DNA of 29,086 bases, from positions 1-29,086 of the forward strand of contig URQW01000035.1 of NCBI GenBank assembly GCA_900550105.1. Reading direction: 5' to 3'. This stretch comes from an uncultured Pelosinus sp. GTDB lineage: Bacteria; Bacillota; Negativicutes; UMGS1260. A program made the position numbers and the translations under genes. The notes under the pieces are model-generated. The model was given only the letters and a program-made list of their open reading frames with translations, was not told where the DNA came from and did no database searches. Positions 23,720 to 29,086 of this stretch are shown piece by piece (position 1 is the first letter of the stretch; each line of letters opens with the position of its first letter).

Positions 23720-24016
23720 ATGGAGCAAGAAACAGGTTTGAAAAAGGCGATTGCTTTAAAATATGACCGTGATAAAGAACAAGCACCAAGGGTTGTAGCT
23801 AAGGGAGCGGGCGTTATTGCGGAAAATATTCTCTCTGCAGCGAAACAAAATTTAATTCCTGTTTATCAAAATCAAGCGCTTACCAGTATGCTTATGGCGG
23901 TTGATTTAGACCGTGAAATTCCGCCAGAACTATACAAGGTCGTTGCGGAAGTCCTCGCTTTTATTTATCGTTTAGATCAAAAAAGAAACCCGGAAAGCAA
24001 ATCGTTGCCTTTTTAA
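23720..24016 (+). CDS. ylqH: YlqH-like protein, FlhB/EscU cytoplasmic-domain homologue
   Basis: A 98-residue protein equal to the soluble C-terminal switch domain of FlhB without the membrane part. ALKYDRDKEQAPRVVAKGAG, then AENILSAAKQNLIPVYQNQAL and EIPPELYKVVAEVLAFIYRL, match the domain end to end. The autocleavage motif NPTH that precedes this region in FlhB is absent, so it is not a cleaving export switch. The function of the stand-alone form is unknown. GAAGGAG precedes the ATG, and yraN follows 18 nt later. Confidence 0.88.
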   Translation: MEQETGLKKAIALKYDRDKEQAPRVVAKGAGVIAENILSAAKQNLIPVYQNQALTSMLMAVDLDREIPPELYKVVAEVLAFIYRLDQKRNPESKSLPF

Positions 24017-24034
24017 AGTGAAGAAGGGATAAAC

Positions 24035-24397
24035 ATGAACCATATTGCTCTCGGCAAAGAAGGGGAAGCGGCAGCTTGCTCTTTTTTGTTGCGACAGGGC
24101 TATCAGATTTTGGCAAGAAATTATCGGCGGAAGTGTGGCGAAATTGATATTATCGCCCAAAAGCAAAATAGTATTGTATTTGTTGAAGTGAAAAGCCGTC
24201 ATAGTGAAAAGTTTGGTAAGCCCTGTGAGGCTGTAAATTGGCGTAAACAGAAAAAAATAATGCAAACTGCTTGTTTATATTTGCAAAGTAAGGGGCTTTT
24301 AGATGTTTCCTTGCGGTTTGATATCATCGAAGTATATTTTTTGTACGAAAAAATTGTAAAGATTCAGCATCTTCCCGATGCTTTCGGGGAAAATTAG
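24035..24397 (+). CDS. yraN: YraN family (UPF0102) endonuclease-like protein
   Basis: A 120-residue protein with a restriction-endonuclease-like fold. GKEGEAAACSFLLRQGYQIL and ARNYRRKCGEIDIIA are followed by IVFVEVKSR, giving the E-x-n-GEID-x-n-E-x-K metal-binding pattern of the PD-(D/E)xK superfamily. Family members are linked to Holliday-junction or DNA-repair-type roles, but the function is not established. It often lies near rnhB; here about 10 kb of other genes lie in between. Confidence 0.92.
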   Translation: MNHIALGKEGEAAACSFLLRQGYQILARNYRRKCGEIDIIAQKQNSIVFVEVKSRHSEKFGKPCEAVNWRKQKKIMQTACLYLQSKGLLDVSLRFDIIEVYFLYEKIVKIQHLPDAFGEN

Positions 24398-24482
24398 CTA
24401 CAAAATTTATTGTCATTAGTTTGTCACAATTTTCCTCTATAGTAAATCTTATAGTGAGAATTGATTTTAGGGGGCTTTTATT

Positions 24483-25334
24483 GTGGCTGAAATCCTGGAT
24501 TTTTATCGAGAAAACTATGATTTATACAGTGCTTTTATACAAGATATACAGGATCGCATTCAACAGCTTCTGTTGCAAGAGGAAATTAGTGTGCATTTAA
24601 TAGTATCAAGATTAAAAACTGAAGAGAGTTTGCGCGGTAAAATTAATAAAGGAAGAGGCAAATACCGAGAATTTGAAGATATTACTGATGTTTGCGGGTT
24701 GCGTATTATTACATATTTTGCCGATGATATCGATCGAGTGGCTAAAATTATTGCGAAGGTTTTACAGGTTGATCCTGTGAATTCTATTGACAAGCGGAAG
24801 ATTTTAGCACCAAATCAATTTGGCTATTTGTCGTCACATATTATAGCTAGTTTGCCTGACGATGTTATCCAGCAGGAGCCGTACAGGCGCTTTCAAAATT
24901 GTAAAGTGGAAATTCAAATTCGGTCAGTTTTACAACATGCCTGGGCGGAAATTGAACATGATTTAGCTTATAAGACCGATACTCCTGTTTCTTCGGCGGT
25001 ACGGCGCCGTTTTTCCCGAGTAGCTGGCTTGTTAGAGGTAGCTGACGATGAATTTTGCAAATTGCGTCGCGAGCAGAAAACCATAGCCGCTTTTGCGGGG
25101 CGGCAAAGAAGAATTCCTTTTACTCTTTCAGTTGATTCTTCTGCATCGTTTACACCATTCCAAGAAATTTTTTCTTTAAATAAAGTAGCGGCATATCTTT
25201 GTCTGGGGATTATTCTTACAATATTTGCGATTCATGAACCGATCGAAGTCTATATGTGGCATTCCTTTTTAGCTTTTTTACATTCTGATTCCAAGCTTTT
25301 TTTAGCGTTTATTAGTAGTCATACGATGGTATAA
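24483..25334 (+). CDS. Single-domain RelA/SpoT-type nucleotidyltransferase with hydrophobic C-terminus
   Basis: A 283-residue protein. The RelA/SpoT synthetase-type domain covers about 20-170: RLKTEESLRGKINK, DITDVCGLRIITYFADDID (about 66-84), FGYLSSHI (about 113) and VEIQIRSVLQHAWAEIEHDL (about 142-161). There is no HD hydrolase domain and no TGS/ACT regulatory region, so it can at most synthesise (p)ppGpp or a related product. The GY(R/K)S-type motif has Leu in place of a basic residue, which I recall as usual in this subfamily. Two hydrophobic stretches (about 235-252 and 259-280) suggest membrane attachment. GTG 24483 is preceded by AGGGGG. A terminator follows. Confidence 0.85.
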   Translation: MAEILDFYRENYDLYSAFIQDIQDRIQQLLLQEEISVHLIVSRLKTEESLRGKINKGRGKYREFEDITDVCGLRIITYFADDIDRVAKIIAKVLQVDPVNSIDKRKILAPNQFGYLSSHIIASLPDDVIQQEPYRRFQNCKVEIQIRSVLQHAWAEIEHDLAYKTDTPVSSAVRRRFSRVAGLLEVADDEFCKLRREQKTIAAFAGRQRRIPFTLSVDSSASFTPFQEIFSLNKVAAYLCLGIILTIFAIHEPIEVYMWHSFLAFLHSDSKLFLAFISSHTMV

Positions 25335-25340
25335 AGAAAG

Positions 25341-25387
25341 ACTCTTACTATCTTCTTCCTGTTTTCGGAAGATAGCAGGAGTTTTTG
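25341..25387 (+). terminator. Intrinsic terminator after the RelA/SpoT-type gene
   Basis: CTATCTTC pairs with GAAGATAG around a 12-nt loop, extended by ACTC/GAGT across a small internal loop and followed by T5. Confidence 0.8.
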
Positions 25388-25448
25388 TTCTTTTTGGGAA
25401 TATAATGTAATAATTACTGTAATGCGCGACGTTTGGGGGATGAATAAG

Positions 25449-27839
25449 TTGAAAAAACCGAATGTTCTGAAGTGCATAAATTACCTTTGGTTTATTTTGC
25501 TTATTGGTATTGTTCTAGTTATTGCTTTATGGGGTTTTATCTGGAAACAAGTAAGTGATGATTATAATAGAACGCTGTCAGAAAATTCTAAGGAAACCAT
25601 GAATCTTGCCAAAGCTTTTGAAGAGCATGTTTTCCGGATTATCAGTCAAAATGATTCTGATTTGCTTATTTTAAGAAAGGCCTATGAGGAAGCGGGGAAT
25701 ATCGGATTTTCTGATATTGCCAACAAAATTATTAAGGAAAAAGACCCTTCGCGCAATATTGTAGCTATAGCTGATTCCGGCGGTGTTAGCCGGGCTAGCA
25801 CCTTTAGCGGCACGGTGGGGATAGATAGTTCTGACCGTGATTTTATCCGGTTTCACCAAGAAAACTCGGAAGATGTTTTATTTATAAGTAAACCTTTTGT
25901 TGGACGTTCCACTGATACTTCCGTTATTGTACTGAGCCGACGGATTAATAAACCTGACGGATCTTTCGATGGTGTAGTTTTTATGGGGCTTAAAATAGGA
26001 TATTTTTTAGACTTTTACAAACGAATGGATTTAGGAAAGAGTCAAATCATTAATTTATTGGGAATGGATGGCTTTGTTCGCGCCCGCCAAATAGATGATA
26101 ACCTAGATTTTGGTCAGGATATAAGAGAGGGTGCTGTTTGGCAGCAGGTACAGAGTGGCCAAACCGAAGGAACCTTTATTTCTAATACGGGCCTTGATAA
26201 GATCCAGCGTATTACCAGTTATCGCGTTATACCAGGATATCCTTTAGTAATTTTAGTATCAAAGTCAACGGAAGTTGCCTTAGAACCTTATGAAAAGCGC
26301 AAAGAAAATTTGATTTTCTTAGGAATTCTAGGAAGTTTAGTAATTTTTTTGTTTTGCTTTTTCTTAGCAAAGCGAACAAATCGAGTTTTAGATGAAGAGG
26401 AGCACCGGTATAGCACTTTGGTGAAACAAGCTTCTGAGGCGATTATTATTTATGATTTTCCCTCTATGAAAGTGATTGACGCTAATGATGCCAGTTTAAA
26501 AATGTTTGGTTATAGCCGAGAAGAACTGTTAATGATGACCGGGCGAAATTTTTCTCAGACCACCGATAAAGAGTATCAGATCTTAGAAAAAATTTTGGAG
26601 GAAACGCAGTTAGTTCCTTCTGAAATTATTCGTTATCGCCATAAGTTAGGTCATCTCATTTTTGCCGAACGGACCGGTTCATTAATTCAATATCAGGGAC
26701 AGAAATTGGCCATTTTTACTTATCATGACGTGACTAAGGAAAAACGGTTGCAAGAAGTCATACAGTCAGAGGTGAAATTAGCGGGCAAGGTTCAAAGAGC
26801 TATGGTACCAAGCGATTATGTAAGTAAGAAAATTTTGATTCGAACAATTTATGAACCTTTGCATTTAGTCAGTGGCGATTTTTACGGAATAAAATGGAGC
26901 GACGATGGTCAATTGTTGACAGGTTATATTCTCGATGTATCGGGACATGGCGTTGCTACAGCAATTCAGACAATGGCCATTAGTACCTTATTGAATGAAG
27001 CCTTAGAAAAAGAGCAAGTTTGGTCATTAAAAATGCTCCAAAAAGTAAATTCTCAGCTGAGCTATTATTTGGCGGAAGAATCTTTTGCTGCTATGATGAC
27101 TTTTTCTTTGGATTTTACGAAAAGAGAAATTACTATTATTTCTGGCGGAATTAATTATTTCTTGTCTTCTACTTTTAAGCAAAATGGTTGGGTTGCTTTG
27201 CCCGGTTTATTTTTGGGGCTTTCCAAGCAAGCGGATTTTCGTAAAATAACGCTTCCAATCCAATTTGGCGACACTTTCTATTTTTTGACAGATGGAATTG
27301 CTGATTTAATTTTTGGCCAGGAAAATGTCAGTGTTCATGATTTTGATGCTACCGTTCAGTTTTTGCGAAAGGCTGCAAATAATCCGCAAAAATATGACGA
27401 TTGTTCAGCTATTTGCATCAAGATTAGGGACACAGTGAAAAAACCGTTGATTTTTGAATATACTAGTCAAGAACGGACCGTTATGCGGCTACGCATGCTG
27501 CATACTTTAACGGAGTTAACGGGAAGAGATGACCATGTTTGGGGAATTGCAATTGCTGAAGCCGTAACGAATGGATTGCAATATGGTACAAAAGTTCGTG
27601 TCAAACTGTGCCGCTTTGGCGATAAAATGGTTGTAAGGGTTTGCGATAACGGACCCGGTTTTAATGGGCAGGAAGCGGTGCGTGCGGTTCAAAAGCGTGG
27701 AATCGAAACAGTTTTTATGGAACGGCTTTTAGAAGAAAATGGTCGAGGTATTCCCATTATGCTTTCAACGATGGATCAGGTAATTTACAATCGAAAAGGC
27801 AATGAAGTTCTCCTGATCAAGCGGCTAACGGGGGACTAA
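25449..27839 (+). CDS. Membrane sensor with PAS, SpoIIE/PP2C phosphatase and RsbW-like ATPase domains
   Basis: A protein of about 796 residues. TM1 is at about 12-32, an extracytoplasmic Cache-like sensor at about 35-285 (SGTVGIDSSDRDFIRFHQ, PFVGRSTDTSVIVLSR), TM2 at about 287-308, PAS at about 317-435, a SpoIIE/RsbU PP2C domain at about 440-660 (SGDFYG, DVSGHGVATA, LTDGIADL, DDCSAI), and a GHKL ATPase at about 667-796 with N-box EAVTNGLQYG and VCDNGPGF. It combines an RsbU-like phosphatase and an RsbW-like anti-sigma kinase fold in one receptor, so it probably controls an anti-anti-sigma/anti-sigma switch in response to an external signal. No STAS partner is in the window. The start is uncertain: TTG 25449 has GGGGG 9 nt upstream, while ATG 25422 and 25440 lack a well-placed site. 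TATAAT at 25401 suggests a nearby promoter with a poor -35. Confidence 0.88.
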   Translation: MKKPNVLKCINYLWFILLIGIVLVIALWGFIWKQVSDDYNRTLSENSKETMNLAKAFEEHVFRIISQNDSDLLILRKAYEEAGNIGFSDIANKIIKEKDPSRNIVAIADSGGVSRASTFSGTVGIDSSDRDFIRFHQENSEDVLFISKPFVGRSTDTSVIVLSRRINKPDGSFDGVVFMGLKIGYFLDFYKRMDLGKSQIINLLGMDGFVRARQIDDNLDFGQDIREGAVWQQVQSGQTEGTFISNTGLDKIQRITSYRVIPGYPLVILVSKSTEVALEPYEKRKENLIFLGILGSLVIFLFCFFLAKRTNRVLDEEEHRYSTLVKQASEAIIIYDFPSMKVIDANDASLKMFGYSREELLMMTGRNFSQTTDKEYQILEKILEETQLVPSEIIRYRHKLGHLIFAERTGSLIQYQGQKLAIFTYHDVTKEKRLQEVIQSEVKLAGKVQRAMVPSDYVSKKILIRTIYEPLHLVSGDFYGIKWSDDGQLLTGYILDVSGHGVATAIQTMAISTLLNEALEKEQVWSLKMLQKVNSQLSYYLAEESFAAMMTFSLDFTKREITIISGGINYFLSSTFKQNGWVALPGLFLGLSKQADFRKITLPIQFGDTFYFLTDGIADLIFGQENVSVHDFDATVQFLRKAANNPQKYDDCSAICIKIRDTVKKPLIFEYTSQERTVMRLRMLHTLTELTGRDDHVWGIAIAEAVTNGLQYGTKVRVKLCRFGDKMVVRVCDNGPGFNGQEAVRAVQKRGIETVFMERLLEENGRGIPIMLSTMDQVIYNRKGNEVLLIKRLTGD

Positions 27840-28781
27840 AATTTGGATCAGTTTGGCATAGCTTTTTATAAAAGGGATAAGAAGACACGAAGAAATAAAA
27901 TTAAATATAGTATGAATGAAGGCGATTTGATTAGGATAATCAGAAAATAGCTCCGACGTTATGTTTGTGAGCAGTGGTGTGAGTGGCAAAAAAAATAAAA
28001 TTCCCAAAAAATTTAGGAAAAAATGTGAAAAAGCTGCTTGTTTGGCACTAACTGGCGCTGTTGTGCTGACAATAAGCGAAGACAGGCACGAACCGATGTT
28101 ATTGCCATAGACGATGTATGCTGCCATGGCAAGTGACAGCGATGTGTTTTTTGCTAAAGCTATCAGTAAAATTGTTGCCGCACTGCTGGATTGAAGCAGA
28201 AAAGTTAGTATAAGCCCTAATAAGATGCCAGCCAATGGAGTATCATAGGTTTGTAGCAAGGCTGCTATGGATTCCGCTAGGGCTGTTTTTTCTGAAATCC
28301 CTGTTGACAACACGTAAAATCCGCTGAACATGGTACAGAGACCGAATGTAGCGGCCATAATCCAGGCGGTTTTCCGTAAATGAAGTATCTTAGCAAAGAT
28401 AAAAGCTAATAGAATGCTAAATGTTGTAAACAGGAGATTTTGCGGTAGAAAGGAAATTGAAAAAAGTTGAACGGTGCTGCAAGTCCCAATATTGGCTCCT
28501 AAAATGATGCTGAGGCTTTCTAAAAAACTGAGATAACCAGCACTGATGAAACCAAGCAAAATTAGTGTTACAGCTGTACTGCTTTGTAGCAACGTCGCCG
28601 CGATGATTCCGAGACAAAATCCCTGCCAGGTACTAAGGGGATGGCAGGCAAGAAATGTTTTAATTCTTGGGGACAATAATTGACTTAAGCTAAAACGAAG
28701 CAAAAACAAACCACTGATTAACAGTAAAAGACCCAAGAAAAGCGAAGCAAAGCTGTAAAAAATATTTTCATCTCCTCTCAT
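27825..28781 (-). CDS. Na/Pi cotransporter family membrane protein
   Basis: A 318-residue, very hydrophobic protein with about eight membrane segments. It carries the duplicated signature of the Na/Pi cotransporter (PNaS) family: LLQSSTAVTLILLGF and GANIGT in the first half, FLLQSSSAATILLIAL and GNNIGS in the second. It probably moves phosphate or another anion with sodium. The C-terminal PhoU-like domain of many homologues is absent. The ATG at 28781 has only a weak site (TTAAAG); a strong AGAGGAG just inside the frame points to an out-of-frame ATG at 28771, so the N-terminus needs care. Its 3' end overlaps the convergent phosphatase gene by 15 bp. Confidence 0.85.
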   Translation of the reverse strand: MRGDENIFYSFASLFLGLLLLISGLFLLRFSLSQLLSPRIKTFLACHPLSTWQGFCLGIIAATLLQSSTAVTLILLGFISAGYLSFLESLSIILGANIGTCSTVQLFSISFLPQNLLFTTFSILLAFIFAKILHLRKTAWIMAATFGLCTMFSGFYVLSTGISEKTALAESIAALLQTYDTPLAGILLGLILTFLLQSSSAATILLIALAKNTSLSLAMAAYIVYGNNIGSCLSSLIVSTTAPVSAKQAAFSHFFLNFLGILFFLPLTPLLTNITSELFSDYPNQIAFIHTIFNFISSCLLIPFIKSYAKLIQILVPR

Positions 28782-28811
28782 CTTTAATTTATGACAAGAG
28801 TGCTTTGCTTA

Positions 28812-28851
28812 AAACTAAAAAACACGGCTTTGCGCCGTGCTTTTTTAGTTT
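28812..28851 (-). terminator. Intrinsic terminator of the znuA-like gene
   Basis: CACGGC pairs with GCCGTG around TTTGC, flanked by complementary A and T tracts that extend the stem (one bulged C). Read on the minus strand it follows the znuA-like stop by 2 nt; the symmetrical A/T flanks could make it bidirectional. Confidence 0.85.
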
Positions 28852-28853
28852 AT

Positions 28854-29086
28854 TTATTCACTTAACGCTATTTTAAGATGGTCTAAATTTTCTCGCATGA
28901 TAGTAAGATAGTTTTTTCCCTCTTTCATTTCTTCTTCTGTTAACCCTTCAATCGGGTTTAACACCAGAGTTGTAGCTCCAGTTTCTTTGCTAATCGTTTC
29001 AGCTAGCTTAGGACTGACAAGAGTCTCGAAAAAGATGACTTTTACTTTATGCTGACGCACGAATTGTACGATGGAAGCCATTTTAT
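28854..29086 (-). CDS. znuA: ZnuA-like metal ABC transporter substrate-binding protein, C-terminal end (partial)
   Basis: Only the last 77 or so codons are present; the frame stays open to the right edge of the window. VKVIFFETLVSPKLAETISK, then ETGATTLVLNPIEGLTEEEM and NYLTIMRENLDHL, match the C-terminal lobe of cluster 9 (zinc/manganese) substrate-binding proteins, in which a Glu or Asp of this region completes the metal site. The histidine ligands and lipoprotein signal would be outside the window, so zinc versus manganese cannot be decided. The Met at 29081 is internal. Confidence 0.85.
   Translation of the reverse strand, partial: KMASIVQFVRQHKVKVIFFETLVSPKLAETISKETGATTLVLNPIEGLTEEEMKEGKNYLTIMRENLDHLKIALSE

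Noticed and set aside
24421..24448. TTGTCA-16-TAAATC as a promoter of the RelA/SpoT-type gene
   Set aside because: Both boxes match poorly and alternatives at other spacings are equally weak, so no promoter is called although one is likely in this gap.

Overview
The window reads as a chromosomal segment of a spore-forming, low-to-mid-GC Bacillota bacterium. Three things support this. It carries spoVS behind a sigma-H-like promoter. It has the Bacillus/Clostridium-type order smc-ftsY-ylxM-ffh-rpsP-khpA-ylqD-rimM-trmD-rplS-lepB-rbgA. It also uses intrinsic terminators, TTG/GTG starts and strong AGGAGG ribosome binding sites. The flavour of the proteins suggests the Negativicutes (Sporomusa/Pelosinus-like, diderm and spore-forming), but that class assignment is inference and not shown by any single marker.

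Layout. 1-409 is the C-terminal end of an Elp3-like radical SAM protein. 452-794 is spoVS as a separate unit with its own promoter and terminator. 885-5383 is smc-ftsY. 5406-10005 is one long, tightly packed operon starting at a consensus promoter: ylxM, ffh, rpsP, khpA, ylqD, rimM, trmD and a SPOUT methyltransferase, with 1- and 4-nt overlaps between several genes. 10020-10490 is rplS with its own promoter, a probable L19 leader and a terminator. 10523-11917 is lepB-rbgA. 12082-13611 holds an HD-GYP protein and rnhB.

13612-21557 separates rnhB from the ylqG/ylqH/yraN-like genes that lie close to rnhB in relatives, so it looks like accessory or inserted material. Its first half is a sulfur amino acid block: metY behind a promoter and an unassigned attenuator-like leader, then a textbook SAM-I riboswitch with terminator and antiterminator controlling a cystathionine gamma-synthase-type enzyme and an aminotransferase. 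Its second half is a complete inducible beta-lactam resistance module: BlaI repressor, BlaR1 sensor-protease and a class D beta-lactamase, with three TACA-N2-TGTA operators at the two promoters.

21558-24397 is a YlqG-like (FliK-like) protein, a YlqH/FlhB C-domain protein and YraN. 24483-25334 is a single-domain RelA/SpoT-type protein with a hydrophobic tail. 25449-27839 is a membrane sensor fusing an extracytoplasmic region, PAS, a SpoIIE-type PP2C phosphatase and an RsbW-like ATPase domain. On the minus strand lie a Na/Pi-cotransporter-like protein whose 3' end overlaps the phosphatase gene, and the 3' end of a znuA-like metal-binding lipoprotein gene.

The most interesting parts are the self-contained class D lactamase/BlaR1/BlaI module (the enzyme and sensor are visibly homologous and differ at the known Val/Asn switch position), the unassigned metY leader, the dyad immediately downstream of the ylxM promoter, and the phosphatase-kinase fusion sensor. 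I found no CRISPR array, tRNA, rRNA or insertion sequence.
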